Shown here: one piece after another, positions 1-7,163 of the stretch | Numbering within the stretch: the stretch's first letter is position 1 | Layout of the letters: each line of letters opens with the position of its first letter | Source of the DNA: Marinilabiliales bacterium | Lineage (GTDB): Bacteria > Bacteroidota > Bacteroidia > Bacteroidales > BM523 | Assembly: GCA_002869425.1 (NCBI GenBank) | Contig: PKSZ01000066.1 | Span: forward strand, 1-10,202 | Direction of reading: 5' to 3' | DNA: 10,202 nt | The notes under the pieces: generated by a model | Told to the model about the DNA's origin: nothing | The model's database searches: none | The model's input: the letters and a program-made list of their open reading frames with translations, nothing else | Made by a program: the position numbers and the translations under genes

Positions 1-40
1 TTAGCACTAAAATTACAATAAAAATAACGATAAAGAGAAT

Positions 41-310
41 TTGAATAAGAAAGGATCAAAAGAAAATTTTGAGGAATGCAGAAAAGGCTGTGCTGCATGC
101 TGTATCGCCATTTCTATTTCATCTCCTATGCCCGGAATGCCAGAAGGAAAACCGGCAGGAGTGAGGTGTATACACCTTAGTAGTGATTTGTTGTGTTCCA
201 TTTATAATCATAAAGACAAACCTGCAGTTTGTGATGAATTTAAATTTGATCCTGAGGTTTGCGGAGAAAACAGGGAAGAGGCATTACAAATTTTATCATC
301 ACTGGAATAA
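41..310 (+). CDS. YeiW/YkgJ-type (UPF0153) small cysteine-cluster protein, putative Zn/Fe-binding
   Basis: An 89-residue cytoplasmic protein with eight cysteines (C13, C17, C20, C21, C43, C52, C64, C74). The N-terminal C-x3-C-x2-CC cluster, the block SISSPMPGMPEGKPAG (residues 25-40) and the downstream RCIHL and CxIY segments match the YkgJ/UPF0153 family, and from memory E. coli YeiW most closely. The family is annotated as binding zinc or an Fe-S-type metal site; the physiological role is unknown. The start is inferred to be TTG at 41. An in-frame stop lies at 8-10, no ATG occurs before the cysteine cluster (the first is residue 30), and a purine-rich AAAGAGAA lies just upstream. Its stop codon overlaps the next ATG by one base (TAATG), so it is translationally coupled to the DUF4268 gene. 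Family assignment is firm; the start is likely but unproven. Confidence 0.85.
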   Translation: MNKKGSKENFEECRKGCAACCIAISISSPMPGMPEGKPAGVRCIHLSSDLLCSIYNHKDKPAVCDEFKFDPEVCGENREEALQILSSLE

Positions 311-762
311 TGTTTAGTAAAGAAGAATCGAGACAAATTGTAAAGCATTTTTGGACAAGCTTTGGTGTTTATATGCGCAAGCATGAATCGGCAACCGGTA
401 ATCCGGTTAAATGGTTAAATTATAACACGGGAGTTAAGGATATATTTTTCAGAACCCGTTTTGAAAGAAAATATGCTGAAGTTTGTGTTGAACTGAATTA
501 TACGGATAAAGATTTACTGGAGTTAAATAATAGTCAGTTTTTTGAGTTGAAAAGCACTTTTGAGGATCTAATTCCGATGAAGTTGAATTGGCTTGAAGAC
601 AAGAATGATCCGGTGGTTTTGTATAAGCAGATGCCTGATGTTAGTATATTCAATAAAGATGACTGGCAGAAGGTTTTTTTGTTTTTCGAAGAGTTTCTCA
701 CAGGAATTGATGAGTGGTGGAGTTTTGTTTATGATATTTTTAAAGAGTTAGAAGTTAAATAG
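310..762 (+). CDS. DUF4268 domain-containing protein
   Basis: A 150-residue soluble acidic protein without signal peptide or membrane segment. It has the layout of DUF4268 proteins: an N-terminal MFSKEE helix leading into FWTSFGVYM (residues 14-22), a central WLNYNTGVKDIFFR strand region (35-48), an FFELKSTFE helix (77-85), the SIFNKDDWQKVFLFF segment (112-126) and a tryptophan-containing C-terminus (DEWWSF). DUF4268 also occurs as the C-terminal part of longer proteins, some of them nuclease-like; this is the short stand-alone form and no catalytic motif is visible. The reading frame is open from an earlier ATG at 259, but the ATG at 310 is preferred. It overlaps the stop of the upstream gene (TAATG) and begins exactly with the family's conserved MFSKEE. 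The function is unknown. Confidence 0.85.
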   Translation: MFSKEESRQIVKHFWTSFGVYMRKHESATGNPVKWLNYNTGVKDIFFRTRFERKYAEVCVELNYTDKDLLELNNSQFFELKSTFEDLIPMKLNWLEDKNDPVVLYKQMPDVSIFNKDDWQKVFLFFEEFLTGIDEWWSFVYDIFKELEVK

Positions 763-768
763 GAGCTT

Positions 769-2076
769 ATGGATAATCATAAAGGAATTGTGAAAAATTC
801 AAAATCGGTGATCAATGCATGGAGTTCTTATGATATAGCCAATTCAGCCTATAATTTAATCATAAGTACGGTTTTATATCCCATTTACTATACAGAAACA
901 ACTGTTTCTGCCTATGGTTCAGAAATGGTAAAATTTATGGGTTATTCTATTAAAAATACAGTTTTATATGAATATGGAATTGCCCTCGGATACTTTGTTA
1001 TTATCTTATTGACTCTTACTTTATCCGGAATGGCAGATGTGGGTGGATTGAGGAAACGTTTTATGCAAATTTTTACATTTATTGGTGCCTTTGCGTGTTC
1101 AGGTTTGTACCTTTTTACGGGAGAAAACCTATGGCTGGGAGCCGGTTTGCCTGCCTTGGCTGTTATTGGCTTTGCCGGATCTTTGGTTTATTATAATTCC
1201 TTTTTACCACTCATAGCAACAAAAGACAGACATGATAAGGTATCGGCCAGGGGATTTTCTCTTGGTTATGCGGGAAGTATGATTTTGTTGATTATTTGTC
1301 TTGTCATTATTGAAAGTTATGAATCCCTTGGATTTAATACAAAACTGGATGCTGTTCAAACTTGTTTTCTTATTGTTGGTGTTTGGTGGTTAGGTATAGC
1401 GCAGATAGCATTTCGTTTTCTGAAAGAAAAAAGAACAAAAGTCCGTATCAATAGCAGCATTCTTTTTATGGGATTTAAGGAAATCAGGTCGGTATTTGTA
1501 GAATTAAAAGGAAGTCGCTCTACATCACTTTTTTTGATTGCTTTTTTCTTTTTGAGTATGGGTGTGCAAGTAATAATGATTGTTGCAGCTTTGTTTGGCA
1601 GCACTGAACTGGGAATAGAAGGAACAAAGCTGATTATTACCATAATAATTATTCAACTGCTTGGGATTGTTGGTTCAATTCTTTTTAGCAGGGTGAGTAT
1701 GAAGCTGGGGAATAAAACCTCATTAATGAGTATGCTCATTATTTGGATTACAATTTGTGTTGCCGCATATTTTATTAATACAGAAATTCATTTTTATATT
1801 ATGGCTGCTTTTGTAGGGCTGGTAATGGGAGGCATTCAGTCGCAGGCGCGCTCGACTTTTTCAAAATTAATACCTTCGAAATCAAAAGATACAGCTTCAT
1901 ACTTCAGTTTTTACGATAGCACGGAAAAGCTGGCAATTGTTTTGGGTATGTTTAGTTTCGGTTTGCTTGAGCATTTCACAGGTAGTATGAGAAGCAGTGC
2001 TCTGCTTTTATCTGTATTTTTCATTTTAAGTTTTGTCTTGATTGCAATGGCAAAGTTAAAACCGGTTGAAAAATAA
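769..2076 (+). CDS. MFS transporter, UMF1 (Atg22-like) family
   Basis: A 435-residue inner-membrane protein with about 12 hydrophobic segments. The NAWSSYDIANSAYNLII signature at residues 16-32 is typical of the UMF1/Atg22-like major facilitator branch. Other family landmarks are a degenerate MFS motif A after the second helix (SGMADVGGLRKR, 86-97), YYNSFLPLI (141-149), ARGFSLGYAGS (160-170), GGIQSQARSTFSKLIP (354-369) and SYFSFYDSTEKLA (377-389). Fungal Atg22 exports amino acids from the vacuole; bacterial members are uncharacterised as to substrate, so calling this an amino-acid or small-metabolite exporter is inference only. The start ATG has a strong AGGAG at 761-765 that overlaps the stop of the DUF4268 gene, three bases before the ATG. 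This makes it the third gene of the operon. Its length is normal for the family and the frame is intact. Confidence 0.9.
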   Translation: MDNHKGIVKNSKSVINAWSSYDIANSAYNLIISTVLYPIYYTETTVSAYGSEMVKFMGYSIKNTVLYEYGIALGYFVIILLTLTLSGMADVGGLRKRFMQIFTFIGAFACSGLYLFTGENLWLGAGLPALAVIGFAGSLVYYNSFLPLIATKDRHDKVSARGFSLGYAGSMILLIICLVIIESYESLGFNTKLDAVQTCFLIVGVWWLGIAQIAFRFLKEKRTKVRINSSILFMGFKEIRSVFVELKGSRSTSLFLIAFFFLSMGVQVIMIVAALFGSTELGIEGTKLIITIIIIQLLGIVGSILFSRVSMKLGNKTSLMSMLIIWITICVAAYFINTEIHFYIMAAFVGLVMGGIQSQARSTFSKLIPSKSKDTASYFSFYDSTEKLAIVLGMFSFGLLEHFTGSMRSSALLLSVFFILSFVLIAMAKLKPVEK

Positions 2077-2192
2077 TTGTTAGACTGGTGAAAGGCAATA
2101 TACTAAGCCAGACTTTTGATTCCTCTTTTATACAGTATTTATCATGAATTGTATGAGTAGTAGATGATAATTATTAATTGTTGGTACTGTTT

Positions 2193-4109
2193 TTATAATG
2201 AATTGTTTTGGCTGTGATTTATCAAATCTAGTGTGAAGTTCAGAACTTTATCATTGTTTTTGCTTATATCCTTAGAGTTGAAATTAACAATATGGTCTGG
2301 AATAACACCTTTGCCATCATCAAAATCACCGGGCCTTGTAAAGTGTTTGAAAGAAACACCAAACATTAGCTTTGTATTGGGCATAACAAAAGATAAAATA
2401 TCTCCATAGCAGGTTGCTAGTCCTCCTGTTTCGGAACCAATAATTTCCCCCATTTTGTAATCTTTTATAGCCGCTGCAAAATCTGTAGCAGACGAAAACG
2501 TGTACTCACTGGTCAGAACGTATACATTTCCATGGAAAATTAGGTCATTTTTCTTATTATTGGGTTTGTGTGGATCTACGTTTATTGTTATTATGCTGTC
2601 ATTATTGTTTCCAAATATCCTTTCTTTAATGCTTCTGTATGATTGATTATGTTCAGATTGTTTAATGTCTACTTTTGCAAACATCCGGTATGGTTTTGTC
2701 CAGATATATGATATTAGCAAGTCTCCAAGGTAGGAGTTTCCTCCTCCGTTTTTTCGTATATCAATAATGAGGTTTTGAATACTGTCTGTTTTAATTTTTG
2801 TAAATGTTTCTTTAAGAAAGGTTTTAAACTCTTCAGCATTTTGGAAGGAATTGAATTCAATCAGTCCGGTATGCTGATTTAGTTTCTTATAAGTATAGTA
2901 CTGCTCGAAGTGGTTTCGTGCATTTCTCATTTTCTTATATTCATCATATCTTATTGTCTTTAAGATACTTGTTCTTGTTTTACCATCTTTGGGATAATAT
3001 TCTATTTCAAAACTATCATATGGGCCATTGAGTAATCTGTAATACTTTTGAAAATTGTTTTCAATAAGCCTGTCTTTAAATGAAGTTTTTTCTCCGCTGG
3101 TCATATTTCTGAAATCCTGCAGCATTTGTGAACAATCGACTCCATTAATTGAAGTAATTTCATTTCCCTGAACTGAACCACATTGTATACAGGTGTCCAT
3201 GTAAATTTTATCGTTTATTATTTTAATCAGGAAAGGGATGAAATTTTGTTCTTCTTCCAAATAATATGTGCATTCTTCACTAGGAAAATATATTCGCGTA
3301 TGACCATCTTTCAGTGAACTGATCAATGGCGATGTTTTTAAGAACAGGTCAATGCGTGTAATGGGGGTGTTAATACTGCTAATAATTGAATCTTTCGATG
3401 ATTTGAAATTTGTCTGATCAACGTAATCGTACAGATTTGGATGTACACTTTCCATTGTATTTATCATGTAATCAATATCTTCTGCTATTTGTTCTGGCGT
3501 AAACAAAGAATCCATTAATAAAGGCAGTTTGGAGCATTTCCATTTCTTCGTAATAGTATCCGTCCAAAAGTAACCCGATTCCAGCTCTTTATATTCGCTG
3601 GAAATAACATATTGCGTAGGTCCATGGTATACGTAGTTCATTTGGTGAATATTTTCAGCAGTTAAACTAGAATAAATGAGCATATTTCTGGAACTGTTTA
3701 CAGGATTATTCCAGGCCAGCACAATACCCGTGTTTTCTCCTTCATAGGTTTTTATAGCAGAAATTTGGTTTGAATCTATTGTTACTGGTAAAACACTTTT
3801 ATATTTGTTTATAAAGCTATTACCATTTGGTGTTCCGTAAACAATCAGGTTGTAATCTGATACATCCATAGCCAAAGCTTTATCATCGGATATTAGCTTA
3901 CTTTCTTTGAATATGTGTTTTTGAATTTTTTTACAGAATGAATGAACCGTTTTATTTAATTCTTTTGTTTTTTCATGCGTGGAATAGATCAATAAAATAT
4001 TGTCCTTGAACTGAGACACAGAATTAATAGATGCAGGTGGGGTTTGTGCAGCTGCTTCAAAAAGCACCAAAAGAACACCGAAACATACAATAATTGATAA
4101 GTGCTTCAT
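2193..4109 (-). CDS. Secreted S41-family serine peptidase with extra N-terminal domain
   Basis: A 638-residue protein beginning with a Sec signal (about residues 1-21, ending FEAAAQ), so it is probably periplasmic or exported. Residues about 30-175 form a separate domain with YGTPNGNSFINKY (91-103) and YHGPTQYV (161-168). I know such a domain only as an N-terminal companion of some Bacteroidota S41 peptidases. An S41 helical region follows (about 205-260), then DGHT (268-271), a divergent PDZ-like stretch (about 290-380), and the catalytic core with LIIDIRKNGGGN (447-458), TFSSATDF (537-544), SETGG (559-563) and GKGVIPD (599-605). By alignment with E. coli Tsp the nucleophile is S539. The Tsp lysine position is a leucine (L564), so catalysis probably uses H270 as base, as in tricorn/S41B-type enzymes. 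It probably hydrolyses peptides in the envelope; the substrate is unknown. A terminator separates it from the upstream esterase gene. Confidence 0.9.
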   Translation of the reverse strand: MKHLSIIVCFGVLLVLFEAAAQTPPASINSVSQFKDNILLIYSTHEKTKELNKTVHSFCKKIQKHIFKESKLISDDKALAMDVSDYNLIVYGTPNGNSFINKYKSVLPVTIDSNQISAIKTYEGENTGIVLAWNNPVNSSRNMLIYSSLTAENIHQMNYVYHGPTQYVISSEYKELESGYFWTDTITKKWKCSKLPLLMDSLFTPEQIAEDIDYMINTMESVHPNLYDYVDQTNFKSSKDSIISSINTPITRIDLFLKTSPLISSLKDGHTRIYFPSEECTYYLEEEQNFIPFLIKIINDKIYMDTCIQCGSVQGNEITSINGVDCSQMLQDFRNMTSGEKTSFKDRLIENNFQKYYRLLNGPYDSFEIEYYPKDGKTRTSILKTIRYDEYKKMRNARNHFEQYYTYKKLNQHTGLIEFNSFQNAEEFKTFLKETFTKIKTDSIQNLIIDIRKNGGGNSYLGDLLISYIWTKPYRMFAKVDIKQSEHNQSYRSIKERIFGNNNDSIITINVDPHKPNNKKNDLIFHGNVYVLTSEYTFSSATDFAAAIKDYKMGEIIGSETGGLATCYGDILSFVMPNTKLMFGVSFKHFTRPGDFDDGKGVIPDHIVNFNSKDISKNNDKVLNFTLDLINHSQNNSL

Positions 4110-4130
4110 AAGCTTCTTAATTTAGGGTAC

Positions 4131-4157
4131 AAAAAAAAGCCCAATTAAGGGCTTTTT
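4131..4157 (-). terminator. Intrinsic terminator after the esterase gene
   Basis: A perfect 9-bp inverted repeat (AAAAAGCCC / GGGCTTTTT, arms 4134-4142 and 4149-4157) with a 6-base loop. On the - strand it is followed by an unbroken run of eight T (4138 down to 4131, partly inside the stem). It lies 18 bases after the esterase stop and 21 bases before the start of the S41 gene. It should therefore end the esterase transcript, and S41 would need its own promoter or read-through. The A-tract on the other side makes it potentially bidirectional. Confidence 0.88.
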
Positions 4158-4175
4158 CTAATAATTGAAAAATAT

Positions 4176-5357
4176 TTATCGAATGATAAGTTTTTGCACA
4201 AAGTTTTCTTTATCACTTTTCACTGATACAAAGTACATTCCTTGAGGGTAAGTTGAAATATCAATTATTGCATTATTCTTATTTCCTGATGTTTTTAGCA
4301 GGCTTTTGCCTGTAATATCAACCAACTCCAGTGTGTAATTATTTATTCCTTTTGTTGATATATGCACAGTACTGCTAGCAGGGTTAGGGTATAGACTCAT
4401 TTCAATATTTTTATCTTTTTCAGTAATAGTAGTTGGGAAGTCCATGGTGTTGGTGAAAAATTTGTAAATCTCAGTAGTATAGTCGATATCATTAACCGGT
4501 GCGTAATACCATTCGTGGTCGCCGCCAATTACTTTAATAAATGCATTATAAGAACCATTATCCCCATTATCATAGAAATACCTTTCAAATGTTTTTCCAT
4601 CTGCCTGCGTATCAGGATAGTATGTAACTATGGGTGTAGGATCACTGTTGTTAAAGGATCGCCAATATTCCACACATTCTTCAGCACCCATTCCTATTGA
4701 ATAAACACCCATTCCTGTGTCAAATCCTGCATCTTCATATGCGATTTGTGAATCTGAATCGCCATGTATATGCATTGCTTTTATGTTTTGTGCAGGATTG
4801 GGAGTGAAAAATTTACCAATTGTTCCGCTAACAGAAGCAATTGCCGTAATTCTATCTGAATGTTCAGCACCCATACGGTTGCTCATGAATCCGCCCAAAG
4901 AAAAGCCCGTGAAAAAAACAGAGTCCGTATTAATGTTGTAATTGTTTTCCAGCGAATCCAATACAGCCATCAGGAAGCCTGAATCGTCAACGCCTTCATT
5001 TAGAATTACATTTCCCAACATGGGAGCATTTTCAATTCCGGCACCAGAATTCCATGCAGTTCCAAGGTCTCCTACAAATTGGATAGTAGCCATAAGAGCC
5101 TGCGGTGTAATTACAATCCATCCGGTTTGATCGGCAATTTGCTGAAAACCAATACCTGAGAAATTAGACATATTGTCGCCCAAACCATGCAGACAAAAAA
5201 CAACGGGGGCAGCGGTGTTTCCATCATAAATGGAAGGGATATATTCAATATATTCGCGGTCAATGCCATCCCAGTTTAGAATTCTTGTTGTTGTTGTTTG
5301 TGCGAAAACACCGGTAATTGTTAAAACAAAGATAATGAGGGGAATTAGTCTTTTCAT
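4176..5357 (-). CDS. Secreted PHB-depolymerase/feruloyl-esterase-like hydrolase with T9SS type A sorting domain
   Basis: A 393-residue protein in three parts. A Sec signal peptide covers residues 1-19 (cleavage probably VFA/Q20). An alpha/beta-hydrolase domain covers about 25-305 and resembles the LpqC/PHB-depolymerase/CE1 esterase group. A linker leads into a C-terminal T9SS type A sorting domain (about 316-393) with LYPNPASS (322-329), LVDITGKSLL (345-354), PQGMYFVSV (371-379) and the terminal KLIIR. The likely triad is S153 in the nucleophile elbow GFSLGG (151-156), D202 in HGDSD (198-202) and H281 in GGDHEW (278-283). The oxyanion-side motif CLHGLGDN is at 55-62. The protein should be exported by Sec and then passed through the outer membrane by the T9SS, where the tail is removed. 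Candidate substrates are polysaccharide acetyl or feruloyl esters or polyester; the sequence does not decide. There is no Shine-Dalgarno sequence before the ATG. Confidence 0.9.
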   Translation of the reverse strand: MKRLIPLIIFVLTITGVFAQTTTTRILNWDGIDREYIEYIPSIYDGNTAAPVVFCLHGLGDNMSNFSGIGFQQIADQTGWIVITPQALMATIQFVGDLGTAWNSGAGIENAPMLGNVILNEGVDDSGFLMAVLDSLENNYNINTDSVFFTGFSLGGFMSNRMGAEHSDRITAIASVSGTIGKFFTPNPAQNIKAMHIHGDSDSQIAYEDAGFDTGMGVYSIGMGAEECVEYWRSFNNSDPTPIVTYYPDTQADGKTFERYFYDNGDNGSYNAFIKVIGGDHEWYYAPVNDIDYTTEIYKFFTNTMDFPTTITEKDKNIEMSLYPNPASSTVHISTKGINNYTLELVDITGKSLLKTSGNKNNAIIDISTYPQGMYFVSVKSDKENFVQKLIIR

Positions 5358-5425
5358 AGCGTTAGTAAATTAAACATTATTAGAGAGTTATCCGATAAAA
5401 ATAGGAAATGAAAAGTAATTTTCAT

Positions 5426-5443
5426 AATTAAATCGATTTAATT
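5426..5443. repeat. 18-bp perfect palindrome upstream of the esterase gene
   Basis: AATTAAATCGATTTAATT reads identically on both strands and is centred between 5434 and 5435. It lies 69 bases upstream of the esterase start, in the 235-base spacer between the esterase and mnmE (5358-5592). The rest of that spacer shows no ORF, no clear TAnnTTTG box for the - strand and no convincing terminator for mnmE. A homodimeric regulator could bind such a site, but the region is very AT-rich, so chance is possible. Confidence 0.45.
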
Positions 5444-5592
5444 TTTTACAATTAGTATAAATAATATTGTATGATTCAGAATATCAGTTAAATGTATGTT
5501 TAATATATTACTAACTATTTGGAATATGTAGAATCAAGCGCCGATAGACTGTGTTTTTTATTAACTTGGTTAGTGTTTTGATTGTTAGAGAA

Positions 5593-7002
5593 TTACTTCC
5601 CAATACAAAAATTCTCAAAAATATACCCCAGAACTTCATTGTGGTGTATCATGTCTGTAATTGAGCTCAGATGGCTGATAGCCTGTCTTACATCTATTGC
5701 GATCAGGTCTGTTGGGATTTTATTATCAAAGCCTTCGATAGATTGTTCAATGGCTGTATTGGCTTTTTTCAAAGCTTCAAAATGTCTTATATTACTGACA
5801 ATAATTTCATTTCCTTCAATTCGGTCTATTTCCGATGCTGCATGAATTGATTCATGAAGAACATGCAAATTATCATTTTTAAGTGAACTGATCATCACAT
5901 AATCGTCAATGGCTTTATGGGATAACAATTCTTTAAAAATATTTTCTTCAGGATTGAAAAGATCTGTTTTGTTTACTACTAAAATAAGCTTGAGTTCAGT
6001 ATTTTCTGCCTTGATCGTATTGATTTCATTCAATAGTTTATCAAGAGAGGTATAGTTTGTATTATTGTCAGTTAAATACAACACAATTTTAGATTGTCGG
6101 ATTTTTTTAAAGGTTCTGCTGATACCTTGATTTTCTATGTCATTGTCTGTATTTCTGATTCCGGCTGTATCAATAAATCTATAATCTGTTCCCTCAATAT
6201 TGAATATGTCTTCAATAGTATCTCTCGTTGTTCCTGGAATATTACTAACAATGGCCTTATCCTCGTTGAGTAATAGGTTAAGCAGCGTGCTTTTTCCCAC
6301 ATTGGGTTCTCCGGCAATGGTTACAGGGATACCATTTTTTATTGCATTCCCAAAAGAAAATGAACGGGTTAATGATTTTATTTTATTTTTTATTTCATTC
6401 ACAAGGCTAAATAACTCATCTCTGTCTGCAAATTCAACATCTTCTTCTGAAAAATCCAATTCCAGTTCCATTAAAGCGGTCAATTTTACCAATCGATCGC
6501 GTAAGGATTTTATTTCAGAGCTGTAACCTCCTCGCATTTGATCAAATGCTATTTTGTGGGCATTTTTAGATTGAGCTGCAATAATATCAGCAACAGCTTC
6601 GGCCTGTGATAAATCCATTTTGCCATTGAGAAAAGCTCGTTGCGTGAATTCACCCGGTTGCGCAATTCTTATCCCATGATTGTTCAGCATTGTAAGAATT
6701 TTTTGCTGTATATAGATTGAGGCGTGACAACTGATTTCAAGGGTGTCTTCTCCAGTATAAGAATGAGGAGACCTGAAAATATTTACAATTACTTCATCCA
6801 CAAGCTCTTCATTGTCAATAATTCGTGCAAAGTGAAAGCTGCCTCCAGGTAATTCAGATAGTGTGCCTGATTTTAATTTCATCAGCTTATTACCTGTTTC
6901 TATAGCTTTATTGCCTGAAATTCTGATAACAGAAATTGCTCCACCAGTTCCTGCCGTAGCCAGGGCACATATTGTATCATTATGGTTTGATTCGTAATTC
7001 AT
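5593..7002 (-). CDS. mnmE: tRNA uridine-5-carboxymethylaminomethyl(34) synthesis GTPase MnmE
   Basis: A 469-residue protein, slightly longer than E. coli MnmE (454). With MnmG it installs the cmnm5/nm5 group on wobble U34 of certain tRNAs, using a tetrahydrofolate one-carbon unit and GTP hydrolysis, in the cytoplasm. The N-terminal folate-binding domain spans about 1-125 (DTICALATAGTGGAISVIRISG at the start; QPGEFTQRAFLNGKMDL at 115-131). A helical domain follows, with an inserted Ras-like G domain: P-loop GEPNVGKST (231-239), PGTTRD (256-261), DTAG (278-281) and NKTD (344-347). E290 sits at the position of the catalytic Glu282 of E. coli. The C-terminus is FCIGK (465-469) with the conserved cysteine C466. 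All GTPase and modification motifs are intact. No Shine-Dalgarno sequence precedes the ATG, which lies about 16 bases downstream of a TATTTTTG box. Confidence 0.97.
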   Translation of the reverse strand: MNYESNHNDTICALATAGTGGAISVIRISGNKAIETGNKLMKLKSGTLSELPGGSFHFARIIDNEELVDEVIVNIFRSPHSYTGEDTLEISCHASIYIQQKILTMLNNHGIRIAQPGEFTQRAFLNGKMDLSQAEAVADIIAAQSKNAHKIAFDQMRGGYSSEIKSLRDRLVKLTALMELELDFSEEDVEFADRDELFSLVNEIKNKIKSLTRSFSFGNAIKNGIPVTIAGEPNVGKSTLLNLLLNEDKAIVSNIPGTTRDTIEDIFNIEGTDYRFIDTAGIRNTDNDIENQGISRTFKKIRQSKIVLYLTDNNTNYTSLDKLLNEINTIKAENTELKLILVVNKTDLFNPEENIFKELLSHKAIDDYVMISSLKNDNLHVLHESIHAASEIDRIEGNEIIVSNIRHFEALKKANTAIEQSIEGFDNKIPTDLIAIDVRQAISHLSSITDMIHHNEVLGYIFENFCIGK

Positions 7003-7017
7003 TGAATGAATTTGTTA

Positions 7018-7025
7018 CAAAAATA
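7018..7025 (-). promoter_or_regulatory. Possible Bacteroidota -7 box for mnmE
   Basis: On the - strand 7025-7018 reads TATTTTTG, an exact match to the Bacteroidota sigma-ABfr -7 consensus TAnnTTTG. It would start transcription only about 10 bases before the mnmE ATG, and I see no TTG at the expected -33 distance. The call is therefore weaker than the sucD promoter on the other strand. Confidence 0.4.
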
Positions 7026-7098
7026 AGGGTTTCGGGTAATTATATCTATACATTTAAATCATTTAATAATAAATAAAGATATTTATCATGGTATTTCG

Positions 7099-7130
7099 TT
7101 TTGAACTCAATGGTAAAAAATCTATTTTTG
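7099..7130 (+). promoter_or_regulatory. Bacteroidota-type promoter for sucD
   Basis: A -33 element TTTTG (7099-7103) and a -7 element TATTTTTG (7123-7130) are separated by 19 bases, which matches the sigma-ABfr consensus (TTG, 19-21 bases, TAnnTTTG). Transcription would start near 7136-7138 and leave a leader of about 27 bases before the sucD ATG. That leader has no Shine-Dalgarno sequence, as is common in the phylum. Confidence 0.7.
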
Positions 7131-7163
7131 AAAGAGTGATAGTACAAAATAATTACAATTCTC

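Noticed and set aside
259..309. Earlier ATG at 259 as the start of the DUF4268 protein
   Set aside because: The extra 17 residues are encoded by the end of the YeiW-like gene in another frame and do not resemble the family. The ATG at 310 coincides with the family's usual N-terminus.
1356..1643. 95-codon open frame on the - strand inside the MFS transporter gene
   Set aside because: It lies wholly antisense to a well conserved gene, and its product looks like no known protein. It is a by-product of the hydrophobic codon pattern.
2132..2194. Nested inverted repeat between the convergent MFS and S41 genes (ACAGTA/TACTGT outer arms, TTATCAT/ATGATAA inner arms, then TTTTT) as a possible terminator
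   Set aside because: The arms are short, AT-rich and separated by a 14-base asymmetric bulge and an 18-base loop. The structure also runs into the S41 stop codon. It is much weaker than the two clear terminators in the window.
4515..5130. Three + strand open frames antisense to the esterase gene
   Set aside because: They mirror the esterase reading frame and their translations show no domain. The esterase has an intact triad and sorting tail, so it is the real gene.
5444..5592. Possible terminator or small gene between mnmE and the esterase
   Set aside because: I found no GC-rich hairpin with a T-tract and no ORF with a credible start. The stretch is simply AT-rich.
6200..6526. 108-codon + strand open frame antisense to mnmE
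   Set aside because: It overlaps the conserved GTPase domain of mnmE, has a low-complexity serine-rich translation and has no promoter or ribosome site.
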